A stretch of DNA of 64,000 nt. Source: Stenogyne calaminthoides (taxonomy: Eukaryota > Streptophyta > Magnoliopsida > Lamiales > Lamiaceae). The notes under the pieces were generated by a model. It did no database searches and was not told where the DNA came from. It saw only the letters and a list, made by a program, of their open reading frames with translations. The translations under genes and the position numbers were made by a program. Of this stretch, positions 11,291 to 23,216 are shown piece after piece (the first letter of the stretch is position 1; the number at the start of each line of letters is the position of its first letter). The stretch is taken from the NCBI GenBank assembly GCA_037126765.1, contig JBBCBC010000021.1, positions 26,615,434 through 26,679,433 on the forward strand, in the 5' to 3' direction.

Positions 11291-12339
11291 CCACTACGAC
11301 GAGGTTCCGGTTGTGTAGGCGTGACGTTTGGTATGTCATTTTGGACAGTTGGCAATGGAGTCGGCCCCCTAAGTTCTTCTAAGGTAATTTCCCTTCTAGG
11401 CTTTCGACTGTTCATATAGTCTTCTTCCAAAAATTTAAAGTGGGTATTGATCACCACCTTTTGATCTTCGGGACCATAGAACATGCATCCTTTAGTTCCT
11501 TCGGGGTACCCTATGAACATCCTTAATTCTGAACGTGCATCCAATTTACCGGCTTCCTTGTCTAGCACGTATGCCGGACACCCCCAGATTCTGATGTGTC
11601 TGAAACTGAGCTTGCGCCCCGTCCACAATTCTCTCGGGGTTTTAGGTACCGATTTAGATGGCACTAGGTTTAGAATATAAGCCGCTATTTCTAATACGTA
11701 ACCCCAGAACAATTTTGGTAAATCCGCATAACTCATCATTGACCTTACCATTTCTAAAAGCGTTCTATTCCTTCGTTCTGCAACCCCGTTTTGTTGAGGG
11801 GTACCGGGTGCAGTCAACTGGGATGCAATCCCCACTTCCGATAGGTAGTTCAGAAATTCATTCCTGAGGTATTCGTCTCCACGATCAGATCGTAGAAACT
11901 TGATACTTTTTCCATTATGATTCTCTGTTTGAGCCTTAAATTCTTTGAATTTATCAAAGGTCTCAGATTTATGCTTCATTAGGAAAATATATCTGTAGCG
12001 TGAGTAATCATCGATAAAAGTAACGAAATATTCGTAGCCACCTCTTACTTTGATTTGCATTAGACCACACACATCGGTGTGAACGATTTCTAACACTTCT
12101 TTAGCTCTAAGCCCCTTGGCTCCAAATGCCCTCTTGGTCATTTTACCTTCCAAGTACGATTCGCAAGTCGGAAATGGCTCAATTTGGAGAGACCCCAAAG
12201 AGCCATCTTTCACCAACCTTTGAATCCTTTTCGGGTTACTATGACCTAATCTTAGGTGCCAAAGAAGTGTTTCGTGAGCACTTTCGTTTACAAAAAATAG
12301 TAGATGTGTTATAGGATGCATTTTGTAAGTGATGTGCAC
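11291..12339 (-). pseudogene. Element B integrase with GAG-pre-integrase zinc domain
   Basis: Integrase inserts the cDNA. The N-terminal zinc domain (WHLRLGH ... CESY) is at about 12150-12280; the last zinc Cys is replaced by Tyr, whereas fragment A at 1651-1837 still has CESC. The catalytic triad is recognisable: HTDVCG (about 12065-12085), LRSDRGDEY (about 11870-11895) and PQQNGVAERRNRT (about 11770-11800). A frameshift near 12300-12339 separates it from protease. The C-terminal linker to RT is Pro-rich. Confidence 0.9.
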
Positions 12340-12958
12340 AGTTAATAATATAGAGATTGTTCCTCAAAGTTCCACGACAGATAATCATATCATTACAAAA
12401 AATAGAAACATCTTTATTAAAACAATCAGAATATCCATCGATAAATAGTTTAGAAATAGAAATAAAGTTTTTCCAAAAAATAGGAACATAAAGAACATCT
12501 CTTAAAATTAACGTCTTGTCGCCAAAGAACAGGTGCACTTCTCCCACTGCTTCAGCTGCCACTCTCGTAGCATCGCCTAGCGTGATGAGGATCTCACTCT
12601 CACTTAGCCATCGGGTCTGCTTGAAACCCTGCAATGTGAAACATACATGATCAATGGATCCCGTATCCAATACCCACGAATGGGTAGCATACTCCTCCAA
12701 ACAAGTTTCAACAACAAGCAAGTGAGAATGACTTTTCTTTCCATTCCTTTTGGGTTTGGAACAGGGCGACCTCCAATGTCCCCTTTCACCACAGTTGAAG
12801 CACTTCCCCTTAGCCGGATTCTTTGCTCCACCATCCCTCTTCACCTTTCCTTTGTCTTTGGTAACACTCGAGTTAGCTTGGCTTTCGCTCTTGGGCTTCC
12901 TCTTCCTCTTGCTTCCCTTTGGCCTAGAAGAAGCGGATGGTCCAACTGCCGTTAAGGC
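12340..12958 (-). pseudogene. Element B nucleocapsid and protease
   Basis: The zinc knuckle CFNCGERGHWRSPC (12761-12802) binds genomic RNA and has all CCHC ligands. It follows a Lys/Arg-rich stretch (about 12850-12930). The aspartic protease, which cuts the polyprotein, shows WVLDTGS at about 12655-12675. The frame is the same as gag (12959-13579), separated only by the TAA at 12959-12961. It could be a nonsense mutation or, less likely, a readthrough codon. Confidence 0.85.
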
Positions 12959-13579
12959 TTAACTACTCTCTCCTAAAATTCCTTCAGCCGAGACAAGAGC
13001 TTGCAACAGATCAAGCAAAGTGAACTTTTGATTATTCATTTGATAATTCAGCCTGAATTGTTCAATGCTCTTGGGCAGGGAATGGAGTATGAAATCAATC
13101 TGGGTCTCGATGTCATATTCAGCTCCAAGCACCTCGAGTTTGTTGAGGTGAGCCATCATCTGGAGAACATGTTCCCTTAAGGGTGTTCCCTTCAGCATTT
13201 GCATAGAGAGCATGTCCCTCATGGTGATCTGACGAGCCACACGGTTTTGATTTTGAAACATCGCTTTAAGATTGACCATGATTTCCGCAGCGGTCTCAAC
13301 GTTTTGGTGTTGGTGTTGCAACACATCTGACATTGAAGCCAAGATGGTACACTTCGCCATTTCGTTAGAACGCTCCAAGTTATCATATTCTTTCTTAAGC
13401 GCTTTGGTTGACTCGTCCGATGGCTTTTCTGGTTTGGGTGTAATAAGAACCCAGTTATGGCTTTGTGCAGTGAGGACAATAGTGAGTTTTCGATACCAAT
13501 CAACAAAGTTTTCTCCAGTGAGGAGGTTATCTTTCAGTATATTGAACATTGGATTAAAAGGTTGCGACATGATAAACAT
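12959..13579 (-). CDS. gag: Element B gag capsid region
   Basis: An open stretch of 206 codons starting at the ATG at 13579; another ATG follows three codons in. It is a copia-type capsid region (UBN2/Gag_pre-type): WYRKLTIVL near residue 28, the ITMRDMLSMQM helix and a downstream LPKSIEQFRLNYQMN segment. It would assemble into particles that package RNA. The open stretch ends at TAA before the zinc knuckle, which continues in the same frame. The intact length and clean frame contrast with the damaged pol. Confidence 0.85.
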   Translation of the reverse strand: MFIMSQPFNPMFNILKDNLLTGENFVDWYRKLTIVLTAQSHNWVLITPKPEKPSDESTKALKKEYDNLERSNEMAKCTILASMSDVLQHQHQNVETAAEIMVNLKAMFQNQNRVARQITMRDMLSMQMLKGTPLREHVLQMMAHLNKLEVLGAEYDIETQIDFILHSLPKSIEQFRLNYQMNNQKFTLLDLLQALVSAEGILGESS

Positions 13580-14940
13580 ATATTTTGTATCAATATCCAG
13601 ATCAACAAAAAATTAAATCACACAATTCGATCACATGATTCATATTAAAATCTCAAAAAAATATGAGCATGCATCAGCAAACATCTCAAAACAGATTTAA
13701 ATGAGCCTCGTGGGAGGGTCATCATTTAAATCACATTCAAGCAGGTTACAAACAAGAACTGTTGAAAACCTTTAATTTCAAAAGAAATTAATAGTCGGCT
13801 CCCACTTGACCAATATAAAATTGACAGGGACTTCAGAGAAGTATATTAATATCAATTTTATACCTAAGTAATGACCATGATTAAATACAGAATTATTACT
13901 ACGCTTTGATCGAGCCTCGTTGGAGGGTCATCGTCGCCACTAATAATGATTCACAATTATCCTTTTGGAAATTTATTCATGTGAAAGCTATCTTTTGACC
14001 GTCCTGTAGGGGAATTTCTCCAAAAGATTTCACAAATAAATAAATCATGGAGGTCAAAATTAATTTGTGTCAAAACAAATTAATTATCATAACATACTTA
14101 GTATTTTTTGAATTTGAGATTTTTCGTTGAGCAATTCTCATGCAAACACATTTAAACAAATTAAATAAAGCACAAGAAAATACGGCAACAATAAATCAAG
14201 CAAAGCATAAAATAAACACATTGGGTACAAATTATCCAACTGTCATGGTTTGATTTTCTTTGTCTTGATTTTGAAGAAACGCCGTCTCGAATTTCTCCCA
14301 CTCTTTCGTCTCGAACCGAACTCTGTCTGAAACGCCACTCCAAGCAGCTCCCAGCTGGGATGCAAGCCCACATCAGGCCGGCCACTTGGCCGAGCGATCG
14401 CGCCAGTGTGCCTAGGCGCAGCGCGCATCGCCCGCATGGCTCTCGGCAGCCTCAGCCGCCTCTCGCCCGTGCCGCCCATCGTGCCCTTGTCGCGCGCTAG
14501 GGCCAATCCCGCCCTGCGCCTAGCGCCTAGGCCCGCTCAGTTGGCATCGTCCGTGCCATGCGCGTGCCTCCCTTGGCACATTTCACACGGCGCACGTCGC
14601 CTACGTACGGTTCTAGATCCATTTTAATTCCCTTCGTCTCTGTCTTTGTCTTCGATCAGGTTACAATTTATTTAACAAAAAATAAATACCTTAAATCTAG
14701 ACTAGTCTATTACATTGAACAAATCAAATAGTCTTATCTACTCGTGGATTTTCTCACGAGAAAAACAAATCCAAACGAGTTGAATTAAAAACCATTCATT
14801 CATACGCATGAAAATAAACACATTAAATACCATGACAATTGGATACCTGCAAAACAGATCTAGCAATTCTACTATCCAATTTCAATTTAATGTCCAACAA
14901 TTTAAATAACAATTTAAAAAATCAGAGCTCGAAACCAGAG
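13580..14940 (-). other. Element B leader, including a GC-rich island at about 14325-14600
   Basis: Untranslated region of 1.36 kb between the primer site and gag. Most is AT-rich. About 275 bp in the middle is strongly GC-rich, with recurring CGCCTAGGC-like words that create overlapping open frames on both strands; I regard these frames as compositional. The equivalent island in A (3500-3620) has different sequence, so this part evolves by replacement or is captured DNA. Confidence 0.7.
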
Positions 14941-14951
14941 CTCTGATACCA
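14941..14951 (-). other. Primer-binding site of element B
   Basis: Minus strand TGGTATCAGAG, complementary to initiator Met tRNA, two bases from the LTR start at 14954. Confidence 0.9.
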
Positions 14952-14953
14952 GC

Positions 14954-15553
14954 TGTTGGGGAAATCGGGGTGCCCGAATCTATTCGAGGTGATTATTTAA
15001 ATATATATTTAAATTAAACAGTTAATTACTAGCATGAATTAATCCTAATTAATTCAACATAATAATAAACAACATGCGTACACATAATTCACGTAAATCC
15101 TAAACATGCGGAACTAGGAGTTATGGAATTACTAACCTCTTGATGAATCAAACGGATGAATCAACCCAAGAGCCTTCCCAAATATATCCCCAAAGTCCAC
15201 GTGCGTTATTCGGTGGGAAGATTTCAACGAACGATTTTAATGGAGAGAAAATAAAATATTTTGCTACCACCTTTGTGGATTTCTTATATTTCCAACACAT
15301 GGAATTGCACTTGGGAATGAAGAGCTCATCCCCTATAAATAGGGAGGAGGGGGGCGAAAATTAGGGCTTAGGAAATAAGGAAGAAAATTTTTTCTTGGTC
15401 TCCAAGAAATCTTGAATATATCTTCTATATTATTTTCTCCTTAATTAAATTTTCCTATGTATTCCTACAATAATTATATCTTTCCATAAAATATCTACAA
15501 GAAAATCAAGACAATCTTTTCTTCCTTTTATAGACAATATTTTCGAAAATTAT
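14954..15553 (-). repeat. 5' LTR of element B, left part
   Basis: The first 600 bp of the 5' LTR (plus-strand reading), ending where C is inserted; it continues at 30260. About 120 bp present in the 3' LTR at roughly 8350-8445 is missing here near 15445-15455. A minus-strand TATA-like box lies at about 15332-15345. Confidence 0.9.
15549..15553. repeat. Target-site duplication of element C (left)
   Basis: ATTAT precedes the TGTTGGG start of C and recurs at 30255-30259 after its ACCTACA end. The uninterrupted site is seen in the 3' LTR of B near 8533-8540. Confidence 0.95.
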
Positions 15554-17122
15554 TGTTGGGAAATTTAGTTTTGATGAAAGTTCCAAAAACACATGTAATA
15601 GGACCAGTCAGACCTGTTAGCTGACTGATGTTTACATTACCGCTATAGGAGACCAGTTGATAATGATTGTATAGAACAACTGATGTAATAGATAGGTCAC
15701 ATATTGAGGGGGAACTCAATATGTATAGGTCAGATCTGGAGATTGAAGGCGGTGATATCCGACGAGGCGCGAATGCAATACGAGCGGAAGATCGATCGAT
15801 CGATCTAGTTAGATAACTTCACCAAGTCATGAAGTTCAAACTTAGAATACTCGAAGATCGATGACTTCGGAAGATCGGACGGAAGACCTACATCGGTGAG
15901 TCCGCCGGTTGAAGCTAAGTCAACAGCGCCAGAAGACTCTATCGGGTAGATCGATCGATCCCGACCGATCGGTCACCACTAAGTGAAAATCGATGTTTCA
16001 CTTGATCATACGTCGATGATCCGAACAGAAAAGAATGTCAACCTTAGTTGGAAGAACAACACTGCAAAGTAAGTCTTCCATCCAATAAGGAAGAGACACG
16101 TATGAACGGAGCTGATACTCGCGGGATTCGATGATGCTCTCTCCAACGGCTACAAATACATATTCACGCTTTCGGCCATGCCATTCTCAAGACGTCACAT
16201 CAAGCTCGCAAGTCTACCAAAAATAGCACGAAATTCAAATTGCTCTCCAACGGCTCTTTGATATCAAGGTCTATAAATATGGGATCACACTTGAGTGAAG
16301 ATACGGAAATCATACGAAAAGCTTGACAAAACAAAAATACTCAGATTTTCGCACGAAGAACACAAACAAGAAGCTTATTCTATATAGTGTTCATCCCATA
16401 AGTTCTTAGCATAGAAATCTTTTCATCTAGCCGGTAGAGAACGCTTATACACAAGAAAAGATTTCATAGTTGGAACTAAAACAATCTTACCCAAACCCCA
16501 AGTTAGGATAAGTTGTTTAGCAAGATTTCGATCTAGGGTTTCTAGTCTTGATTTAAGGATCGGTTGAGTGAGAACTCTTAAAACATCTGTTGGTGTCTTG
16601 TGTTGGACTAACACACAAAACTAAGTCCGATCGGTTAAGTCGGTTAAGTTAAGTAAGTTAAGTTGGTGCCCTTGTTATAGGGAAGAGTGGACGTAGGAAT
16701 TTGGTTTGTCCGAACCACTATAAATCTTGTGTGCCTTTCTTTGCTTTGATTAACTGTTCTCACATCGCACAACTTTAAAAGCGCATACATATTCTAAGTT
16801 AAGATCGGTTAGCACCAAGCTTACGATCGATCGGATTTTGACAATTTTGTCGGTGATTAAAATACCAACTTTGGAATCGATTTATACAAAACTGGTTTTT
16901 CACACGGGTAAAACTTAAGCTTCCAGACACATCGGTTAAACCCGATAGTTACCGAATCGATCTGCCTATAAGCGTCAATAAGTTGGTTATCGATCCGAAT
17001 CGATTCATTCGACTCTGATCGGCTAAGCGCTATCACACGATCTGCGACGAAAAAGTTTTCAGAAGTCTATTCACCCCTCCCCTCTAGACTTCTGCCCTCA
17101 CAAAACCCGTTCGGGACCTACA
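15554..17122 (+). repeat. 5' LTR of element C (1,569 bp)
   Basis: Begins TGTTGGGAAATTTAG and ends GGGACCTACA, followed two bases later by the primer site. It shows many small differences from the 3' LTR (28688-30254), largely at CAG/CTG words. The start also matches the LTR of D2 in reverse complement (55140-55157), placing C, D and D2 in one family. Confidence 0.93.
16270..16280 (+). promoter_or_regulatory. TATA box of the 5' LTR of element C
   Basis: TCTATAAATAT, conserved in the 3' LTR at about 29418-29428. It should direct genomic RNA synthesis with a start about 30 bases downstream; the start site itself is inferred. Confidence 0.7.
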
Positions 17123-17124
17123 AG

Positions 17125-17136
17125 TGGTATCGAGCC
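17125..17136 (+). other. Primer-binding site of element C, altered
   Basis: Reads TGGTATCGAGCC where every other element here has TGGTATCAGAGC. CAG has become CG at a site that must pair with the tRNA. This is either damage or a base-calling error. Confidence 0.8.
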
Positions 17137-17259
17137 GTTGGTTCTCACAGACCACTGACTCTGTGTATCATCGATTCTTGAGGAAGAATCTTTGTGGTCA
17201 ACTGAACTGATCTTGAAAAACCGTTTTTAAAACTCATTCATTTTCCAAAATCACTCAGC

Positions 17260-18720
17260 ATGGATAACACCTCAGGTATGTATCATGATCTGCCGAAGTT
17301 CTCAATCGATGAGTATGCAGATTGGGCCATATATATGTCCAACCATCTAGGCTCGTCGGTGGGAGAATGATGGAAGTCATTGAAAGAGGACCCATCATTA
17401 TTTATCACGACAACCTGCGATCGGAGGAGATCTGGACTTTGCCCCTGGAAGTCTCGTACGAAAAAGCCCAGCCTTGATGGATGCAGAAGAGAGGAAACTG
17501 CATACTCTAGATACTATCGCAAGGCATATTATCATGAAAACAATGGATAAGGTCACCAAAGAAAAGATTAAGTATCTCAAATCTGCGAAAGCAATGTGGG
17601 ATACTCTGGCTGAGATTTGCGAGGAAATGAACAGATATAAAAGACAAACCGTCTACAAGCCGAACTGGTGAAGTTCGAGAAACTGAAGATGCTGCCCAAC
17701 GAAACCATCAACGAACTCGATGGAAGAATTACTATGTCTATAAACAAGCTTCGAGAACTTGGTAGAGAGATGTCTGATAAAGATATCAACTACAAAATTC
17801 TAAGGTCTCTCACCAAGAAGTGGGATATGAAGGTCACGGTGATCAAGGATTGCCAAGACATCTCAAAAATGAAACCAAGCAGCTTGTTCTTGAGCCTTAA
17901 AGCTCACGAGTTCGATTTGATTGAGAGAGGACAAGCGGATGAAGATGAGGTGCCCATTTGAAGCCTCAACTTCAAAATCGATTGCTTTTTAAGGCAACCA
18001 AAGAGCGAAACGAAGCCAACGAACCTATTGGGAATATAATGAGTCAGGCAGAACAGATCGCTCTGCTTACCAGGAAGCTTGAGAAGTCAGACGTCCAACT
18101 TGGTAAGTATCGAAGATTTTATAAGGACTATCAACATAGCCGAGAAAGAAGTAGGAGATCAGCCAACAGATCTCCAGAAAGAACAAGATCTGATGATCGG
18201 AGGGATCACAGAGATGAAAGGAAGAGAGATAGTCTGAATGAGGAAAGAAGAGAAAACCAATCAGACAGAAGAAGCTCAGACTACTATCAGAAAGGCAAGT
18301 CACCTGATAGGTCGTACAGAAGGAGTGATTCACCTGGAAAGAAAGATTCGGTGGATCAAGGAGCATGCTTCAACTGTGAGAAGCCAGGTCACTATAGTGC
18401 AGACTGTCCAGAGCTGACGCCGAGAGAGAGGGAAGAAAAGAGGAACAGAAGAGAGCAACGTTACAGGGACAGAAGGGCCATGGTTGCTGATACGTCAGGA
18501 ATAGACGATTCCTATCTGCCCTCCGAGGACTCTGGATACTCCTCTGTAGAAGACTTCTGCCTGATCAGTAGTGCCGTCGACTTCTATGAAAATGAAGATC
18601 TGATATTCTCTTCAGACGATGATGAGATCACCGATGGCGGGGAGGACCAATCTGAGGTAACCTCCAAACTTACTTTCGTTCGCTACACTACCGCTATCAT
18701 TAGCACTTTTCCGCCGGGAG
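17260..18720 (+). pseudogene. gag: Element C gag: capsid and zinc knuckle
   Basis: Starts at the ATG at 17260 (MDNTSGMYHDLPKFSIDEYADW), matching the gag start of D at 37082. A frameshift occurs near 17350, and the capsid continues at 17474-17671 and 17668-17961 in other frames. From 17958 it stays open: an Arg/Ser/Asp-rich stretch (18120-18340), then the zinc knuckle CFNCEKPGHYSADC at 18366-18407 with all ligands, then an acidic region. Gag packages genomic RNA. It is broken as written, but several breaks fall at CAG/CTG words. Confidence 0.85.
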
Positions 18721-19286
18721 ATCGACCTGCAGCTCTACTCTGAGCAATTGCTTGAAGATCTCTCAAATGCAGTAGACACTTATGCTATAGTGGAAGCTGA
18801 AAATGATAAGCTGAGGACCAGAAATAATCAGCTTGCTAAAGAAAATGATCTATGTAAAGCCTCTGAACTTAGATCAGCTGAAGCTGCTCAGAAGGCAACT
18901 GAGGAATTTAAAATTCTCGAAGTTAAAGCTTCTGATCAGGAGAAGCAGATCAAAGATCAGCTGGCAATTAACAAACACAGCAAGCTGATGACTTCAAAAT
19001 CCTACAAGCAAAATTCGATGAGCTGTTCCAAAAGCATGAAAGTCTAAAATCATCGAGGATGATCTGCGTAAGAAAAATGGAAGTTTTTTCAAAATCATCT
19101 AAAACCGTTCAAGACATGAACGCCTATTTTCGAACAACGATTAATAAGAAGGGACTTGGCTATGACAACCCTTCCACATCCTCAAAAGCCCCGGCTGATT
19201 CATCTCAAAAAGGTGTATTCAGACGAATTTCTGACAAAGATACATCAAAAGCCAAACACGATCTAATAAGGAAAAGGAGGAGTTGA
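18721..19286 (+). pseudogene. Element C gag C-terminal coiled coil
   Basis: After a shift near 18715-18748 the frame encodes a Glu/Lys/Leu-rich heptad-like segment (LLEDLSNAVDTYAIVEAENDK and on to about 19030), matching D (35476-35763) and resembling E and F. A second shift near 19040 is followed by KMEVFSKSSKTVQDMNAYF. SIRE-type Gags are longer than other copia Gags because of such a tail. It probably mediates self-association (inference). Confidence 0.75.
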
Positions 19287-19839
19287 GCGGGTAAAGGCGG
19301 TGCCTCAAACGAGGGGAAACGTAATGAACCCCAACCGGTAAAGCATCACCGAGAAATCAAGAAGAACCCAAATCATACGAAGAAACCTCAACCTAATCAA
19401 CGGATCAGAATCGAAAAAGACAACTGTAAAAAGGGAAGTACAATCGAGACCCAATCAAGGTCACCGCCTAATAAGCATGCTTCGTGTAAACCTGCAAAAA
19501 CCACCTATGCCTAAAAGATATGAATCTTTTAATGGTAGCGATCGTACCTACCCTTATAATCGTAAATCTAGAACAGCTTTTTTTTGAACCACTTTGGATA
19601 AGAAGAAGACAAACGAAAAGGAAAATCCCAAATCTTCTAATTCATCCAAGGTTCACACTAATAATCATACAAAGCAGAAAGCATATAAAGAGATGTATGA
19701 TTATGTTGGCGTGTATGGGAGACAAATCGGGCCTTCGATCTAAGCGATCACAATAGAAGTGCTCTGTTTGTATGGCTTCCCAAAACTAATCCTAACCCCT
19801 CAGGACCCAATCCAAAAGGGTACCTAAAACCTGATCTGA
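19287..19839 (+). pseudogene. Element C gag-protease linker, degenerate
   Basis: About 550 bp in which D (34624-35156) and E (48773-49145) encode a basic Gln/Lys-rich linker ending in a YVDVYGRQI-like motif. Here the same words are found in several frames (around 19680-19740, VGVYGRQI). There is no separate gene. Confidence 0.6.
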
Positions 19840-20300
19840 TTGCAGGATCGCGTGGGTCTGGCCAACAAAGGAGGTGTGCAAGCAACTATCTGGTACATCG
19901 ATAGTGGATGCTCAAGGCACATGACTGGAAGCAAACATCTCCTCAACTCTTACATAGAACAGAAAGGCCCGCGTGTACTCTTCGGTGATGATAACTTTGG
20001 CTATACCAAAGGGTTCGGAACCTTAGAGAATGACGATGTACAAGTAACTGGAGTCTCGTATGTCGAAGGTCTAAAGCACAACCTATTATCGGTTTCACAA
20101 TTCTGCGACAACGGATTCAGTGTTAAGTTCTCGACCGATCAATGCACTATCAAGAATCGAGCCACTCAACAGATTTTGCTAAGCGGTTCAAGGAAAGGGA
20201 CGATCTACACAGCTGATTGGAACAGTTGCCCAAGAAATGCATGCCTAATTGTCAAGAGTTCCAAAAGTAGCAGTTGGCTCTGGCACAAAAAGAATGAGCC
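19840..20300 (+). pseudogene. Element C protease
   Basis: Copia aspartic protease with the active-site motif WYIDSGCSRHMTG at about 19889-19927, followed by LLSVSQFCDNGF. The stretch is open for about 157 codons and is the best preserved part of C pol. It ends by running out of frame at the GAG-pre-integrase domain. E and F have the same DSG motif; D has lost it by deletion. Confidence 0.85.
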
Positions 20301-21190
20301 ATCTGAACTTTAAAACTCTTAACAAAATAGCAAGGATGTCTCTAGTAGAAGGACTTCCGAATGAAGTATTTTCAAAGGATCGGACATGTCTTGCATGTCG
20401 AAAAGGAAAACAGTCAAAGCTTCATTCAAGGGAATTCGGATCCAAGCATCCAATAGGAGGTACTTGCAAATGCTTCATATGGATCTACTCGGACCCGATT
20501 ACACCGGTCGATCTCAACGGATTTAAATATACTCTAGTAATCGTGGATGATTATTCCAAGTTTACAGGTTATATTCTTACACAAGAAGAATGAGGCGACT
20601 ACGAAGATACCATTTCGCTAAAACGATTACAAAATGAGAGGTGTCGGTGTAGTAAAAATCGATCGGATAAAGGCATGAAATTTTCGAACTCTTTTATTCT
20701 TGATTTTTGCTCACGAGTTTGGTATCAAAGATGAAACATCAGCTTTGCGAGGACGCCTCAACAAAATGGAGAGGGTGAGCGGAGGAACAGAACTCTCAAA
20801 GAAGTTCGCCGCACACAATGTTAGGCGAACATGCGATACCAAGCCGTTTAAAGGCGAAGCAATCAACAACGCATGCCATACTCGAGCAGATGTCTTCGAC
20901 TAAGGCTCACTACAAAACACCCTATGAACTGTGGAAGACGAGAAAACCTCGTGTCTCTTACTTCCATGTTTTTTGGGTGTAAGTGCTTCATACACAACAA
21001 TGGGAAGAGTCGGGTTGAAGACTTTTGAGGCCAAGTCGGATGAGGGTATATTTCTAGGATATTCCTCATCTAGCAAGGCTTTCGGGGTCTACAAATGCAT
21101 TTAACCCTACTTGTGGAAGAAACACCCCATGTAGTCTTTGATGAAGCATCTTCCCGATCAAGAGAAATCGCATGAGAACAAGATGTACCG
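20281..21190 (+). pseudogene. Element C integrase
   Basis: The zinc domain is at 20270-20420 (WLWHK, HLNFKTLNKIARMS, then CLACRKGKQ). The catalytic core begins near 20475 with an HMDLLGP-type Asp motif but sits in a different frame from the zinc domain. The second Asp motif (20655-20682) is frameshifted because two CAG words read as CG or CGG and an ACTG reads as ATG. The Glu motif region is at about 20755-20790. Downstream similarity to D continues to the FDEAS segment near 21145. Confidence 0.8.
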
Positions 21191-22530
21191 ATCAACAAGA
21201 ATCTGTTTTTCAGAAAATGGATCAGCTAACGATCAAAGAAAAAGAATCAGAAACTGTAACAATTTACATTCCAGATCTAGCTGACTCACCAGATCAATCA
21301 GATCCTAAGGTACGAACAACTGTCGATGAAGAAGTTCGATTCATTTGAGATAAGAAGAATCGAACCATCCGGTTCAGGGGGAACATCTGAAGTTCCCACG
21401 AACAGACATCAGCACATGATGAGTCCAACATCAGCTGAGACTTGTTCTTATCAAGTGGATCATAACTCTGCTCCACTCCCAATCGCTAGTAATGAAATTT
21501 TATCAGAAACGGACGATGTTCTCCAAAACGCAAATCAGAACAGAAGGACCTGGATAACCAGTCATCCAACTGATCTGATAATCGGAGACCCATCTGATAA
21601 AGTTAAAACTAGACATCAGATTGGTGAAAGTGCCATGTATTGCTGTTATCTGTCTATGAAGGAACCTGCAACTATAGAGGAAGCTCTTTAGGACGCAAAC
21701 TGGATTCTAGCCATGCAGGAGGAGCTGGAACAGTTCGAAAGAAATCAAGTTTGGGAACTAGTGGACAGACCAGGTCATCAAGACGTAATTGGCACGAAGT
21801 GGATCTTCAAGAACAAGAGAGATGAGAAAAATGTCATCACCAGAAATAAGGCAAGACTTGTTGCTAAGGGGTATTCACAATCAGAAGGAATTGATTACGA
21901 TGAGACCTTTGCACCAGTCGCTCGTCTAGAAGCCATTCGGGCTGTTTTTGCATATGCTTCCCACAGAGGGTTCACTTGTGTATCGGATGGACGTAAAAGT
22001 GCTTTCTTAAACGGGGTACTAGCAGAGGAAGTTTATGTCGAACAACCTCCAGGCTTTGAAAAGGGCAACCAAGTGTACCGTTTAAGAAAAGCTCTTTATG
22101 GCCTGAAACAGGCTCCTCGAGCCTGGTATGATACACTCTCTCAGTTCTTGATCGAAAGTGGGTTCACTAAAGGAGGCAATGGGACGAGAACCTTATTCGA
22201 GAATAGAAGATGGAGAAGATATTTCGATGGTTGATTTCGTGGGCGACATCATCTTCGGATCTCCTAACAAGAGTCTATGTGAAAGATTGAAAAAACCGAT
22301 GCAAGGAAAATTCGAGATATCCATGATGGGTCGGATGAATTACTTTACGGGTCTTCAAGTTAAACAAAGTCTGAAGGGATATTCATCCGCCAGCAAAAGT
22401 ACACTAGGAATTTATTGGCTAAGTTTGGAATTCAAAATTGCAAGGAAGCCAAAATTCTATGATGATTTGGATTCAAGATGGATCGAGATGAGGATGGTCG
22501 AAAACAAATCGGAAGGAATATAGGGCTCTC
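21191..22530 (+). pseudogene. Element C reverse transcriptase
   Basis: A linker with TWITSHPTDLIIGDPSDKVKT (about 21550-21610) precedes RT; a TAG at 21689-21691 interrupts the join. The RT N-terminus (QVWELVDRPGHQDVIGTKWI) and palm (GIDYDETFAPVARLEAIR, SAFLNGVLAEEVYVEQPPGF, YGLKQAPRAWYD) are open across 21713-22234. The catalytic box reads FVGD (22236-22247) in place of YVDD, after a CAG-to-GA type change. If the sequence is right RT is dead; if the changes are read errors it may not be. Confidence 0.87.
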
Positions 22531-23216
22531 ATTGGATCTCTACTATACCGACCGCCGCCAGACCGGAGGATATCACTTTTTGCAAGAGGTGTATGTGCGC
22601 GATTTGAGCAAATCCAATGATCACCACCTAGAAAGAAACTAAGCGGATTCTTAAGTATCTGAAGGGGACAATAAACCTTGGTTTATTTTACCCATCGATG
22701 ATAATCTAGAGCTTAGTGGGTATTCGATTACGATTATGGAGGTTGCAAGATTGATGTGAAAATCAACCTCGGGAACATGTGGGTTCTTAGGAAGTAAACC
22801 GATCTCGTGGTTTTCAAAAAAAGCGGAGACATCGCCAAGCGACATCTACGATCGAAGCGAGAATATATGGTCTGCAGAAGTTGTTGTTCCCAACCGCTCG
22901 GCTTAGTCAACGGTGAGGATTATAACATTGAAGCTAACAATGTACCTATTTTACGTGATGATAATAGTCTTATTGCAATCACCGTAATCCGGTTCTACAT
23001 ACAAGATGCAAGCATGTGGATGTCAGACACCACTTTATAAGAGATCACGTTGAAAAGAAGAATATCAGAATGGAAAAGATTCATACTGATATACAGAAGG
23101 CTGATATTCTAACCAAGCCACTATTTGAGATCGATTCGAGAGAATTATGCAATGAGCTAGGGCTTCTAGATCTTGGAGAAAAGGCACCTAAAATTCATGA
23201 TGGATTGTTCTCGTAA
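22531..23216 (+). pseudogene. Element C RNase H
   Basis: RNase H aligned to D (31542-31958). Traces include a CCSQPLGLVNG stretch, HHFIRDHVEKKNIRMEKIHTD at about 23023-23085 and the tail ADILTKPLFEIDSRELCNELG. The N-terminal half is split among frames, the tail is open. The stop at 23214-23216 ends pol. Confidence 0.82.

Noticed and set aside
12959..12961. Programmed readthrough at the gag TAA of B
   Set aside because: Frame continuity fits readthrough, but one nonsense mutation among several explains it equally and no stimulatory structure was recognised.
14243..14627. Overlapping open frames on both strands in the GC-rich leader of B
   Set aside because: GC-rich DNA has few stops. The frames overlap, lack family similarity and are not conserved in the A leader.
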